Below, piece after piece: positions 15,952-25,296 of a DNA stretch of 64,000 bases. The stretch comes from Robbsia sp. KACC 23696 (GTDB lineage Bacteria > Pseudomonadota > Gammaproteobacteria > Burkholderiales > Burkholderiaceae): contig NZ_CP156627.1 in the NCBI RefSeq assembly GCF_039852015.1, forward strand, positions 558,001 through 622,000, written 5' to 3'. Under the pieces are notes generated by a model. That model ran no database searches, was not told the DNA's origin, and was given only the letters and a program-made list of their open reading frames with translations. Position numbers and translations under genes: made by a program. Positions within the stretch are counted from its first letter, which is position 1. Every line of letters starts with the position of its first letter.

Positions 15952-16235
15952 CTTTTGAGGAAATTACGGCCGATATTGACACCTTCTTCACATTCCCGCC
16001 GGCGGTGCGCAAGGTGATTTACACGACGAACGCACTTGAGAGCGTTAATGCAGGTTTGCGCAAGATCATCCGCACGCGCGGCCACTTCCCGAGTGACGAG
16101 GCCGCGACCAAGCTGCTGTGGCTGGTGCTGCGAAATATCACCGCTGGCTGGAAGCGCGCGGCACATGACAGGAAAGCAGCCAGGAATCAATTTGCGATAC
16201 TGTACGAGGAGCGCTTCACGCACCCTTACGACTGA
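15952..16235 (+). pseudogene. IS256-family (mutator) transposase, C-terminal remnant
   Basis: The frame reads FFTFPPAVRKVIYTTNALES, then VNAGLRKIIRTRGHFPSDEA, then RNITAGWKRAAHDRKAARNQ, ending ERFTHPYD-stop at 16233-16235. NALES with the conserved Glu is the mutator-family signature. The N-terminal three quarters are missing, replaced by the IS3 element at 14599-15951. Confidence 0.85.
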
Positions 16236-16280
16236 GATATCCTGGAACCGCTCCCCGCTGAAAAGCGGGTTGCATTAACC

Positions 16281-16862
16281 GCCTCACACACAAAAAATCT
16301 GACAGTCTCTGTGGCTGCTGCACACCGTCTGGATCGCCCAGAAGTCTCTACTGTGAACAGCTGCTGGAGCATGGACTTTGTCGCCGATCAGCTGTTCAAT
16401 GGGCAGAAAATCCGGGCGCTAACTGTGGTCAATAATTTTAGTCGGGAAAGCCTCGCAATCACGGTCGGCTACGCCTTGGAAGCAGCCGATGTAGTCGCAA
16501 CGATGGACCATCTGAAGGCGTTGCGCGACACAGTAAAACGCATTCAAGTCGACAACGGAAGCGAATTTATTTCTTATGCCCTGGATCACTGGGCATAAGA
16601 AAACGGGGTAACCATGGACTTCTCACGACCGGGCAAATCGACAAATAATCCTTTTATTGAGTCGTTCAATGGAAGCTTCCGCGATGAATGCCTGAATGTG
16701 CATTGGTTCCTGTCGCTGGAAGATGCCCGCGAGAAGATCGAGCACTGGCGACAGGATTACAACGAGTTCAGGCCGCATAGCTCACTGGATAACCTGACAC
16801 CGTGCGAGTTCCGACTTGCACACCTTGAAGCCGGAAACCTCCAGGTCAAGGTGCTCGGTTAG
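16281..16862 (+). pseudogene. IS3-family OrfB, 5'-truncated with a nonsense codon
   Basis: The frame runs CWSMDFVADQLFNGQK (first Asp), RIQVDNGSEFISYALDHWA (second Asp), then TAA at 16596-16598 where the family has Tyr (WAYENGVT). It continues in the same frame as ENGVTMDFSRPGKSTNNPFI, then ESFNGSFRDECLN (Glu) and ends at TAG 16860-16862. The N-terminal HTH part is absent. Just after the stop, TGACCTCCCCCC read inward from 16874 looks like the right terminal repeat. Confidence 0.85.
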
Positions 16863-16868
16863 CCGGGG

Positions 16869-17165
16869 GGAGGTCACTGGCAGGCCGCGCAACGTTTCGA
16901 TCACGCGCGCAACGGTGTCGGCCTACATGGGGCCCCTTTCGCCGAATACCTCTACCAGATCGTCCCGATGGCGGCTTGCCGCGTATACGACCAGGGCACG
17001 CCGGATGCGTGCCGAGCACGCTGCGCGCGGATGCCCCTGACGCCTTGCGGTCGCCAACATAGCGCGCGGCGGCCGCTCGGGCGTCGAGCCGGAGTACCGG
17101 GCGCGCAGCGCGGCCAGTTCGGCGTCGTCGGGAAACGTGACGGGTTCGGTCTCGCGCGTTTTCAT
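16869..17165 (-). pseudogene. Tyrosine recombinase/integrase, N-terminal remnant
   Basis: From ATG 17165 the frame reads MKTRETEPVTFPDDAELAAL, RARYSGSTPERP, then IRRALVVYAASRHRDDLVEV. This resembles the N-terminal SAM-like region of Burkholderia phage-type integrases (ELAALRAWYAGLSAREAV ... GRIRRQLVAFARARHRDDLA). TAG interrupts it at 16922, then ADTVARVIETLRGLPVTSPR continues in frame until the IS3 end. The catalytic C-terminal domain is missing. It hints that a past integrative element was anchored here. Confidence 0.55.
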
Positions 17166-17331
17166 GATCGCCAGTTTAGATCGAAAACAGTGATAGGCAG
17201 ATAATAATATTTATCGGTCCATCATCGATTTGTCCATCGCCATCTTCTTGCTTGACCCGGTCAGATGCTCAGCGGCTCAGCGGACGCGATATCGGCGAAC
17301 GTCTGCCGCTCATGGAAGGGGCGAACGTCAA

Positions 17332-18627
17332 TCACAGGCTCCGTACGCCGTTCACAAGCTCCGGAGATGGCTTTCCAGTCGCCTTTAGGCCAAGAACCGC
17401 AAAACTTGCAATAAAGCTGCACAACATAATGTAGAAGGCCGGAGAAAGCATTATCGCCGAGCGTTCGAGAAGCCATGTGCAGATAAAAGGAGTCGTCGCG
17501 CCCTCAAGGATGCTGCCGACATTGACGCCTAGGGACACGCCCGTAAAACGCACTTGTGCTGGAAACAATTCCGCGTAGGATGGATACGCGACAGCCTGAA
17601 CAATCGCGAACGGCGCAAACGCGAGGAGTGTTGCCAAGCAAGCCAACGAAAAGCTGCCTCGGGACATCAAGGCCATTGCGAGTGGCGTCATGACAAAATA
17701 GCCGGTGAACCCAACGAGAAGCAATCGCTTGACACCAAACCGATCAGACAGTCCGCCAAAGAAAGGCATGCAGAGGGAGGCGAGCAGTGGGGCTATCGCA
17801 AGTAACCAGAAAACGCTTTTCTTGTCGTAATGATTAACTCGGGTAAGATAGATATTTAAGTAGACCAACCCGAGATACGCGGTGGAGGTCATACCAAAAG
17901 CAATACCGACTGTCTTCACCAGAGACCGCTTGTGTTCACGAAGCACCTCAGAGAGTGGTGCCTTCGCGAGTTTGCCGTGTGCTGCTAATTCATGAAACTG
18001 CTCTGTATCTTCCAAGCGCGTCCGAAGCCACAGGCCAACGCCAACGAGCGCGATGCTTGAAATGAACGGTATGCGCCACCCCCACGCGGCCATTTCCTGC
18101 GAAGGAATTAGCGCGTAAGAAACTCCAACGACCGCTGCAGCGAGTGCGATGCCGACGGAAACGCCAGCCGGATTGTAGGCGCCGTAGAAGCCACGCTTCT
18201 CTTTGGGCGCGTACTCTGCGATATACGTCGTTGCACCGCTGACCTCGCCACCCGCAAAGAACCCTTGGACCAGTCTGCAGATGAGCAAGAGCCAAGCAGC
18301 TTCAGGACCCAGCTGCGCATAGGTCGGCAAAAGGCCCATGATGGTGCTGCACAATCCCATGCCAAGAATTGTTGTGATGAGCACGGGGCTTCGGCCGACT
18401 TTGTCGCCGAGCCGACCGAGCACAATTCCGCCGAGCGGGCGAATAACGAACGCGCTTCCGAAGATGGCGAGCGACGCGAGAATTGCACCCGACGTGGTCT
18501 GGTTGGGAAAGAACAGCGGTCCCAGCGTCGGGGCGAGCAGACCGTAAACCGAGAAATCAAAATACTCGATCGCCGACCCTACGCTAGCGCCCAACACGGG
18601 CCCCTTCTTGAAATGCTCTTCAGGCAT
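17332..18627 (-). CDS. MFS transporter, metabolite:H+ symporter (MHS) family
   Basis: A 12-helix carrier of the MHS/ProP-ShiA type, 431 residues from ATG 18627. It begins FKKGPVLGASVGSAIEYFDF, the family's GAxxExFD motif in helix 1, has the loop signature GRLGDKVGRSPVL between helices 2 and 3, and repeats GGLSDRFGVKRLLLVG in the second half. ATG 18627 is chosen because it has GGAG ten bases upstream and overlaps the upstream amidohydrolase stop as ATGCCTGA; an in-frame ATG at 18687 would give a 68-base overlap. It is the last gene of a six-gene operon and probably imports the organic acid or lactone degraded by it. Confidence 0.88.
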   Translation of the reverse strand: MPEEHFKKGPVLGASVGSAIEYFDFSVYGLLAPTLGPLFFPNQTTSGAILASLAIFGSAFVIRPLGGIVLGRLGDKVGRSPVLITTILGMGLCSTIMGLLPTYAQLGPEAAWLLLICRLVQGFFAGGEVSGATTYIAEYAPKEKRGFYGAYNPAGVSVGIALAAAVVGVSYALIPSQEMAAWGWRIPFISSIALVGVGLWLRTRLEDTEQFHELAAHGKLAKAPLSEVLREHKRSLVKTVGIAFGMTSTAYLGLVYLNIYLTRVNHYDKKSVFWLLAIAPLLASLCMPFFGGLSDRFGVKRLLLVGFTGYFVMTPLAMALMSRGSFSLACLATLLAFAPFAIVQAVAYPSYAELFPAQVRFTGVSLGVNVGSILEGATTPFICTWLLERSAIMLSPAFYIMLCSFIASFAVLGLKATGKPSPELVNGVRSL

Positions 18628-19492
18628 GCTCTTTGTCTCCGCAGAATTCGCCTGACCGGTTTGTTGAGAACTCCTCGTCGAAGCCATACAGTCGGGCTGG
18701 ATTCAACGAAAGAATCATTTGCGCCGTCCCATCGCCTCCAAACCATGACCGCTGAATATTAAAAAGATGACGCTCACCCGGCTGCGAGCTTTCGGTCACA
18801 TGCGGCCAATCGCTCCCATAAACCAGTTGTTGCGGGAAGCGCTCGACGAGCCTTGTGACATATGGCAAAAGATCCGCGTAATTGTTCTTTGCGTCCAAAC
18901 TTGCGACGTAGGGCCCAGACAGTTTAAGCCAACGCTCCTTTATGGCGAGAAACCGCTGGAGGGTATTGAACACTGAGGCGGCGAGCGACGGCTCGCGGCA
19001 GAGATAAGCGCAGTGGTCGATGACGACGGGCACTGGAAGGGCCTCAATCTGTTCAATGTGGTCAATAAGCTGGCGTCCAGTAATGTTGAGCTGCAGATGG
19101 AATCCGAAGACCATCGCGCGACGAGCAAGGTTCGATAAATCGTCGAGATTGTGTGGGCCAAGCGTGAGGTTCGCACGTAACCCGACAACGCCAGCCTTTC
19201 GCAATCGCTCGAGTTCCACACTAGAAGCATCAGCCGATACGACGGCAACCCCCCTCGCGGCGCCATTTGCTGCTCGCAATGCATTGACGAGCACCCGATT
19301 GTCGAATCCGTAGGTCGACGGCTGCACAATTACGAACCGACTTGCTCCGTTTATCGCCTGCACCGGCCCGTAGTCCGCGAGCGTGGTCGTGCGGTGGGAA
19401 AGACGTGACTGCGACCAAGTCGGAAAGTTGTTGTCGTAGAAATGAATGTGGCTGTCGCAAACTGGATAGGCGACGCGTGTCTCGTCGGACAA
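18620..19492 (-). CDS. Amidohydrolase-2 family lactonase (PDC-hydrolase/fuconolactonase type)
   Basis: A 290-residue TIM-barrel metal hydrolase of the COG3618 group, whose members open 2-pyrone-4,6-dicarboxylate, sugar lactones or sulfomuconolactone. The HxH metal motif is in PVCDSHIHFYDN, a conserved His in VPVVIDHCAYLC, and the catalytic Asp in QLVYGSDWPHVTE. Length is normal. It lies between an SMP-30 lactonase and an MFS transporter in one operon, which fits hydrolysis of a lactone or pyrone intermediate; the actual substrate cannot be read from sequence. Confidence 0.8.
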   Translation of the reverse strand: MSDETRVAYPVCDSHIHFYDNNFPTWSQSRLSHRTTTLADYGPVQAINGASRFVIVQPSTYGFDNRVLVNALRAANGAARGVAVVSADASSVELERLRKAGVVGLRANLTLGPHNLDDLSNLARRAMVFGFHLQLNITGRQLIDHIEQIEALPVPVVIDHCAYLCREPSLAASVFNTLQRFLAIKERWLKLSGPYVASLDAKNNYADLLPYVTRLVERFPQQLVYGSDWPHVTESSQPGERHLFNIQRSWFGGDGTAQMILSLNPARLYGFDEEFSTNRSGEFCGDKEHA

Positions 19493-19589
19493 GGTTCAAG
19501 CTCCTTGGCTAGCAAGTGAAGTGCAATGAATGTGGCGACGGCAGCAGAAGTTTGGCGGAGCGAGTTGCTCCGCCCGCTATGATGCGCCG

Positions 19590-20510
19590 TTAACCTGTGG
19601 GGCGATGCGAACCCATCACTTTACCCGGCACCTCAACACGCGCTCGATAAATCTGAGCGCTGCGAGATTCCGTAATAAAGATGTCTCGGTTTTCTGGTCC
19701 ACCGAACGCGAGGTTCGTGGATAGATTGCCGGCCCGCGTATTTACGCGGTGTGTCGGCTCGCCTCGGGCGTTGAAAACCCATACGGCTCCCATGCCAGCA
19801 TGGGCAATCAGCAAACCACCCGAGGAGTCGAGCGCTAACCCATCAGGACCAGCCCCGCCCGAAAGCTGGATGAACGTACCGACCTTTGCGACGCCACCGT
19901 TGAGTAGTGGCACCCGCCAGACCGCATTCGCCCGCGTTACCGCTAGTAGCAACGCATGCTCATCAAGGTCCATCACTAGACCGTTCGGGCTGGGAACATT
20001 CGATAGCAGACAGTCAACCCTTCCGCCACGCGTTACGCGGAAGACGCGTCCGGTTGGGTCATGCAGGCCGGTGAGTCCCTGGTCCGTGAAGTACAAGTCA
20101 CCGTTGGCAGCAAAAAACAAGTCGTTGACGGCCTTGAACCGCTCCATGCCGGCCCTTACAAGAAATGGCCTCACTTCTTTCGTGCCAGGCTCGTGGACCA
20201 TGATTCCGTTCTTATAGTCGGCGATGAAGACCAGGCCGTCTTCTCGAATCTTGAGACCGTTCGGCCACCCGTCGTATTCGACAGCCATCGAGAACTGGCC
20301 TTTCTGGTCGACGTTCAGAATTCGTCCGTTCACCACATCCACACACCAGAGCACTCCATTTCGGTCAAATGATGGGCCTTCAAGAAAGCTCGACGCATGC
20401 AGTCCTGCCGGCTGCCCCGCATTCCACTCGCTTTTTTCGTTGCCCGTGCGCAGTTCGTCGGGCAAGCATGCGAATGGTTGTGCCTCAAGCGTTTCGGGTA
20501 ATGCATACAT
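19590..20510 (-). CDS. SMP-30/gluconolactonase-family lactonase
   Basis: A 306-residue six-bladed beta-propeller hydrolase. The metal-site residues of the family are visible: Glu in SFLEGPSFDRNGVLWCVD, Asn in SNVPSPNGLVMD, and Asp in GAGPDGLALDSSGG. Repeated G-x-L-x-x-x-D blades are clear (DGLVFIADYKNG, NGDLYFTDQGL). These enzymes open sugar or aldonic lactones. Its start overlaps the end of the upstream MFS gene by 26 bases, so it is co-translated in the operon. Cytoplasmic, no signal peptide. Confidence 0.85.
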   Translation of the reverse strand: MYALPETLEAQPFACLPDELRTGNEKSEWNAGQPAGLHASSFLEGPSFDRNGVLWCVDVVNGRILNVDQKGQFSMAVEYDGWPNGLKIREDGLVFIADYKNGIMVHEPGTKEVRPFLVRAGMERFKAVNDLFFAANGDLYFTDQGLTGLHDPTGRVFRVTRGGRVDCLLSNVPSPNGLVMDLDEHALLLAVTRANAVWRVPLLNGGVAKVGTFIQLSGGAGPDGLALDSSGGLLIAHAGMGAVWVFNARGEPTHRVNTRAGNLSTNLAFGGPENRDIFITESRSAQIYRARVEVPGKVMGSHRPTG

Positions 20511-21777
20511 CGCTCGTGGCCTCCGTTGCAGTGATGGGACGTCGCGTAAGCGTCAAAGTTGCGGCAGCTGCGGCCAAAACCAGAATGCCAGTGATGACAA
20601 AGCCAGCGTGATAGCTGTGAGTGATGGAAACAACATACCCTGTCACAATGGGAGCCATCAAGCCGAACGCGTTCCCGCCTACACTAATCATTGCGATGGC
20701 CGTACCCGAGTCGTTCCTCGAAGGCAAAAAGTCATTGACCAGTGAGAGGTTCGACGCGACCGCTGCGGTGCAGCCTGTGAGCGAGAGGGTCAGCAGCAAC
20801 GTGACAAGCCACAAATCGTTCGCTATCGGAACCAGAAGAATCAGGGCCGACATCAGCAAACAAACCGCGACAACAGCGCGTCGACTTCCACCTGAGATGT
20901 TCTTTCCGCGAAGGTATCGGTCACTGCACAAGCCAATGAGCACGCCAAGAATCGCTGCGCCGGCGTAAGGTAGCGCGGTGAACAACGCGCTTCGCGTGAT
21001 GCTCATACCTTTTTCCGCCTGCAGGTAGCTTGGCAACCAAGTGAGGAAGAGGTAGGTCGCGTATACGGCACACCCATGAGCGAACGCGATAGCCCAGATG
21101 GTCTTGGAACCGACCAGCGAAGCGAAACCAAGCCGCGGCGGTTCCATCAGATTCGAGGTCCCCACGGAGTTGCGAGAAGCCAGGATGTGCTCTCGCTCTT
21201 CCTTGCACAACCATCTAGCGTCCTCCGGTTGTTTGAACCACACGAGCCAAGCGACCAACCAGACAAACCCAGTTGAGGCGGCAACCAGAAATGCTGAGCG
21301 CCATCCATAGGTTGTTACGACCCATCCAAGGCCGACGGCGCCAATAGCAGGTCCCAAGAGACTGCCGGCATGAAAGATAGACGTTGCGATTCCGCGCTCA
21401 GAAGCAGGTGCCCATTCACGAATGACGCGGCCGCCGGCGGGATATGAAGTCGACTCACCGAGACCCATTAAGAGTCGAGTCGCCAAGAGCGAGATGAACC
21501 CGCCGGTAAAGGCAGTCAACGCAGTGGCCAGGGACCAAAAGCCGATGCCCCAAGCGTTAAGACGTTTGCTGCCAAAGCGGTCGACGAGCAGCCCCATTGG
21601 AATCAACGCCACCGCGTACAGCCACAGGAACGAGGAGAACAGGTAGCCGAGGTTTACCGGAGACAGCGAGAATTCCTTGCTTATCTGGGGTGAAGCAATG
21701 GACAACGCCACACGGTCGACGTAATTTACGACCGTTAGCAGGAACAAGAACAGGTATATCCAATATCGGCGTTTCAT
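20485..21777 (-). CDS. MFS transporter, anion:cation symporter (ACS) family
   Basis: A 430-residue carrier of the ACS family that typically imports hexuronates, glucarate, phthalate or tartrate. It starts MKRRYWIYLFLFLLTVVNYV, with NYVDRVALSIASPQI in helix 1, the motif VDRFGSKRLNAW, LMGLGESTSYPAGGRVI and REWAPASERGIATSIFHAG. ATG 21777 is used, with GGAG nine bases before it; the longer frame has no support. It is the third gene of the operon, 40 bases after the RraA-type gene. Confidence 0.88.
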   Translation of the reverse strand: MKRRYWIYLFLFLLTVVNYVDRVALSIASPQISKEFSLSPVNLGYLFSSFLWLYAVALIPMGLLVDRFGSKRLNAWGIGFWSLATALTAFTGGFISLLATRLLMGLGESTSYPAGGRVIREWAPASERGIATSIFHAGSLLGPAIGAVGLGWVVTTYGWRSAFLVAASTGFVWLVAWLVWFKQPEDARWLCKEEREHILASRNSVGTSNLMEPPRLGFASLVGSKTIWAIAFAHGCAVYATYLFLTWLPSYLQAEKGMSITRSALFTALPYAGAAILGVLIGLCSDRYLRGKNISGGSRRAVVAVCLLMSALILLVPIANDLWLVTLLLTLSLTGCTAAVASNLSLVNDFLPSRNDSGTAIAMISVGGNAFGLMAPIVTGYVVSITHSYHAGFVITGILVLAAAAATLTLTRRPITATEATSDVCITRNA

Positions 21778-21817
21778 TGCATCGTCTCCAGATATAGTTT
21801 TATGGCCGAGAAGGCCA

Positions 21818-22510
21818 TTACTCGAGCGTCTCGTCCTTGCCAATCACGCCTGCGGTACGCAACGCGTCATCGAGCCACGGCGACACGAGGATGCCGCCAC
21901 GGATTTCCGATAGGCGTTGAGCCTCTGCCTCCAGCTTCTTTTCAGCAGCCTTTAGAACTTTGTCGACGTCGGCGCGCGGGATAACGACGACGCCGTCGCA
22001 GTCACCGATGACCAAATCGCCCGGTTCAACCGACACACCACCCAGTGAAACGGGCATGCCGATACGACCGTCGAGGCCCTTGGTCGGCCCGGCAGGGTTA
22101 CGGCCATTGGCAAAAATCGGAATGGTGCTGTTACGAAGCGTGGCGACGTCTCGCGCGGCACCGTCGACGACCAGACCGCCCAGCTTCGCTGCTTCGGCCT
22201 GCGACACCATCAACTCTCCGAAGAGCGCGCCTGACTGGTAGCCCTTACCATCAACGACGATGACGTCACCGGGTTTTGCGAGAGCCAACGCGACGTGGAA
22301 CATCAGGTTGTCGCCCGGACGGACTTCGACCGGAAACGCCGGTCCTGCAACCACCATGGTCGGCGTGAGCGGTTGGATGTCGCCGTGCACAGCTCCGCGA
22401 CGGCCAGCGACGTCGCACAACACCGCTGATTGAAACTCACGGGCACGCTCGATTTGTTCCGGCGTGACGCGTTCGAAGTTGGCGGTTTCGTTGAAACGAT
22501 TCGTTTTCAT
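21818..22510 (-). CDS. RraA/HMG-aldolase family protein
   Basis: A 230-residue protein of the RraA fold. The substrate and Mg2+ motif is complete: GELMVSQAEAAKLGGLVVDG then AARDVATL, plus the C-terminal VEPGDLVIGDCDGVVVIPR. Members cleave 4-hydroxy-4-methyl-2-oxoglutarate or related oxo-acids to pyruvate, or decarboxylate oxaloacetate. The extended C-terminal helix (LKAAEKKLEAEAQRLSEIR) is usual for the aldolase branch. In an operon with lactonases and a hydroxyacid dehydrogenase an aldolase role is more likely than RNase E inhibition. Confidence 0.85.
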   Translation of the reverse strand: MKTNRFNETANFERVTPEQIERAREFQSAVLCDVAGRRGAVHGDIQPLTPTMVVAGPAFPVEVRPGDNLMFHVALALAKPGDVIVVDGKGYQSGALFGELMVSQAEAAKLGGLVVDGAARDVATLRNSTIPIFANGRNPAGPTKGLDGRIGMPVSLGGVSVEPGDLVIGDCDGVVVIPRADVDKVLKAAEKKLEAEAQRLSEIRGGILVSPWLDDALRTAGVIGKDETLE

Positions 22511-22519
22511 GTGATGACC

Positions 22520-23476
22520 TTAAACAGTTGCGTTGATGGCGTTCGTCTTCGGAAGGACTTGGTGCGGCGGAGTACGGCCAGCCAGCGCCTCGATGACCGC
22601 GTGTGCGGCCGCATGACCCATTCGTACGAGTGATTCTTTGCTACTGGCCGCGATATGAGGGGATGCGACAAAGTTTTCGAGCGTCAGCAGCGGATGCGAC
22701 GCGGGCACCGGTTCGGTTTCGAAAACGTCGCTTGCCGCGCCCGCAATTTCTCCATCAACCAGCGCCTGATACAGAGCGCCTTCGTCTACAATGCCGCCGC
22801 GCGCCACGTTGATGAAAAGTGCCGAGTCGCGCATGAGCTTGAATTCTGCCTCCCCGATGAGATTCTTCGTGGCGGCCAGGAGCGGCAGGTGCAGGCTGAC
22901 AACGTCACACACCGGAAGCAGTTCCTCAATGGAATTCACGCGGAGTGCGCCGAGCTCTTCGAACGCTGTGTCCGGGGCGTACGGGTCGTACACCACGAGT
23001 TGAGAGCCGAAGGCAGCCTTAAAGAGGCGCGCCGTTCTGCGGCCAATGTCGCCGAAGCCGAGAAGCCCGACGGTCTTTCCCGTCAGTTCGACGCCGCCCT
23101 GAAGTTGCATTTGCTTCGGTAGACGTAGCGCCCGGTCTGCGACGCTGACCTTTCTGGCGAGCGCCAAAGCGATGGCGAGCGCGTATTCAGCAACCGCGTT
23201 GGCGTTGGCCCCAGGCGTGTTCGTCACCAGAACACCTGCTTCGCTTGCGGCCTCAATGTCTACGTTATCCACCCCTGTGCCGTGCTTTGCGACAATCTTC
23301 AAATTCGTGGCCTTCGGGAAGTCAGATGCTCTAACTTCAAAGGTTCTGACGACAACAGCGTCTGCATTCGCGTGCCAATCGGCGTTGCGCGATTCAGGGT
23401 AGTTGACGACCGTGTGAGCCTTCGAGAGCAGCTCAACTGCGCTCGCGTCAATCTGGTCCATGACGAAAACTTTCAT
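22520..23476 (-). CDS. D-2-hydroxyacid dehydrogenase (NAD-dependent)
   Basis: A 318-residue member of the phosphoglycerate/glycerate dehydrogenase family. The NAD fold has GKTVGLLGFGDIGRRTARLF followed by VVYDPYAPD. The catalytic triad is visible: Arg in INVARGGIVDE, Glu in DVFETEPVP and His in VASPHIAASSKES. ATG 23476 starts MKVFVMDQIDASAVELL, the expected N-terminus; an extension to 23512 is not. It is the first gene of the six-gene operon, nine bases before the RraA-type gene, and should interconvert a 2-hydroxy acid and 2-oxo acid. Confidence 0.9.
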   Translation of the reverse strand: MKVFVMDQIDASAVELLSKAHTVVNYPESRNADWHANADAVVVRTFEVRASDFPKATNLKIVAKHGTGVDNVDIEAASEAGVLVTNTPGANANAVAEYALAIALALARKVSVADRALRLPKQMQLQGGVELTGKTVGLLGFGDIGRRTARLFKAAFGSQLVVYDPYAPDTAFEELGALRVNSIEELLPVCDVVSLHLPLLAATKNLIGEAEFKLMRDSALFINVARGGIVDEGALYQALVDGEIAGAASDVFETEPVPASHPLLTLENFVASPHIAASSKESLVRMGHAAAHAVIEALAGRTPPHQVLPKTNAINATV

Positions 23477-23826
23477 GTGCTTGTTCCGCTGTAGGAAAGG
23501 TAACGGAACCAAGCATAAGAGCGTCGAGGAGCCCTAACGTAGTGACATTTTTCGACGCAGGACCATTCAATTCTCGACTGTCCGGTATTACCCTTAATGA
23601 CAAACCCACAATGCCAGGTGCGATTTCGGCACCAAGCATACGGCCCACCTCGTGCTGCGGCCTGTGGGACCCAAGGTTCCGATAAGGGTTTCTACCCAAG
23701 TCAAAAAACGAATGCAGGAACATCGAGAAATGTCGCTACGCCCATCCCTCTCACAAGCCTTAGGATGAGCCACGGTCAGAGAGCCGCAACAATCAGCCGG
23801 CGTTGCCAGCCACGAAGGAGACACGT
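23477..23826. promoter_or_regulatory. Divergent control region of the lactone/hydroxyacid cluster
   Basis: This 350-base gap separates the minus-strand operon (start 23476) from the plus-strand MFS-LysR-FMN dehydrogenase genes (start 23827). It holds no protein-like frame. Two promoters facing apart must lie here and it is the natural target of the LysR regulator at 25297. The only element I can pin down is AAGGAG at 23815-23820, the ribosome binding site of the MFS gene. I could not identify a LysR T-N11-A site with confidence. Confidence 0.5.
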
Positions 23827-25215
23827 ATGAAGCGCAGGGAGGACGGCCGTACAGGCTATCGATGGATTGTGCTCACGATGATATTCTTGACGTACTGCAT
23901 TGCAGGTGCGGACCGCGCAAACCTCGGAGTTGTCATCCCGACGATTCGAAATGAATATCACCTGTCAAACACTGACATCGGGGCTATGGCCAGCTTGTTC
24001 TATTTCGGCTATGCCATCGTTCAAATTCCGTCCGGGTATCTGTTTGGCAAGCTCGGCATCAGAGGAATTATGGTCGGCTCGATGGTCTTGACCTCCCTGT
24101 CAACGTTGTTCATGGGCATGGCTGGAACCGTCTTTCAGCTTAAGGCTGCGCGTACCGTCCTCGGCCTTGCGGAAGGTCCTCTAAACATTGGTATCGTGTC
24201 CACCATCAACAGATGGTTCCCTTCTCAGGAAAAAGGCTTAGCAGCTGGTGTATTTATATCAGCCATCAAGTTCTCGCCGGCATTTGTACCTCCGCTGTGT
24301 GCACTTTTGCTTCTGAAATTCGGATGGCGAGATGTATTCTTCATCTTTGCCGTGCCGGGACTTATCAGCTCGCTTCTCTGGTTCTGGTTGGTCCGCGATG
24401 AGCCGAAAGAATCATGGTTGGTCTCGAAGAGCGAGGTCGAGTACATCAAGGCACCTCCGCCGGTAGAACGCGCAAAAAAAGGCCAGAAGATCGTCAACTC
24501 CGTTGAACACTCGTGGGTTGACCGTTTGATTCGTACCCGCCGGACGGAACTGCTCTCGACCACTCGTTCCATCTTTACCTCGTGGAACGTATGGGGGTGC
24601 GCGCTAGGCTATTTCTTCCTGGTCGGTATCACCTACGCTATCATGACTTGGGTACCTACCTACCTCGTCAGCGTGAAGCACTTTTCGGTGATGAAGATGG
24701 GCGCAGTAGCCTCGGCCCCTTGGGTTGGCGCAATCGTGGGCAACTTGCTTGGCGGATGGCTTTCGGACAGAGTGTTTGCACGGCGTCGTAAGCCGGTAAT
24801 GCTGATTACCTCGGTTGCGACTATCGGGATGATGTATGCGCTGTTGTTTGCACCCAACGACCCGACACTGCTTGCGCTGCTCTTCTTCACTGCAGGCGTT
24901 CTCCTGAATCTTGGATACTCAACATTTCTCGTGTATCCGATGGGCATTGCTACCCGCGAAAAGGTGCCGCTCGCAGCGGCGATCGTGAACACGGGCGGCT
25001 CTCTGGGCGGCGCATTCGCTCCGTTTCTTGTCGGGCTCATTCTCGATAAGTCAGGTTGGCCTGCCGTGTTTGCTTTCCTCGCAGCCTGCTCAGCTGCCAC
25101 GTTCGTCCTGGTACTGAGCATCATCGAACCGCGCACTGCGGCATCCGACACAGGCGAGACCGTGAAAGATGGCACGCGCACCGGGAGCAAGCAGCTCGTG
25201 GAGCGAAACGCGTAA
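23827..25215 (+). CDS. MFS transporter, ACS family (glucarate/galactarate-like)
   Basis: A 462-residue, 12-helix carrier. Helix 1 reads GYRWIVLTMIFLTYCIAGAD with RANLGVVIPTI, helix 2 FYFGYAIVQIPSGYLFGKLG, and the GLAEGPLNIGIVSTINRWFP motif typical of the ACS family is present, as is the second-half signature GGWLSDRVFARRRKPVML. The start is ATG 23827, with AAGGAG seven bases upstream. It is divergent from the operon and followed by its likely LysR regulator and an oxidase, so it is a third uptake gene of the same locus. Confidence 0.9.
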   Translation: MKRREDGRTGYRWIVLTMIFLTYCIAGADRANLGVVIPTIRNEYHLSNTDIGAMASLFYFGYAIVQIPSGYLFGKLGIRGIMVGSMVLTSLSTLFMGMAGTVFQLKAARTVLGLAEGPLNIGIVSTINRWFPSQEKGLAAGVFISAIKFSPAFVPPLCALLLLKFGWRDVFFIFAVPGLISSLLWFWLVRDEPKESWLVSKSEVEYIKAPPPVERAKKGQKIVNSVEHSWVDRLIRTRRTELLSTTRSIFTSWNVWGCALGYFFLVGITYAIMTWVPTYLVSVKHFSVMKMGAVASAPWVGAIVGNLLGGWLSDRVFARRRKPVMLITSVATIGMMYALLFAPNDPTLLALLFFTAGVLLNLGYSTFLVYPMGIATREKVPLAAAIVNTGGSLGGAFAPFLVGLILDKSGWPAVFAFLAACSAATFVLVLSIIEPRTAASDTGETVKDGTRTGSKQLVERNA

Positions 25216-25296
25216 GAGCACCTGCCCGTGACTCCGCAACTCGTTATAATGGGACGCCCGAAATCGCGGTGGCCCTTGTAGGTTTCTCAAAGCGAT

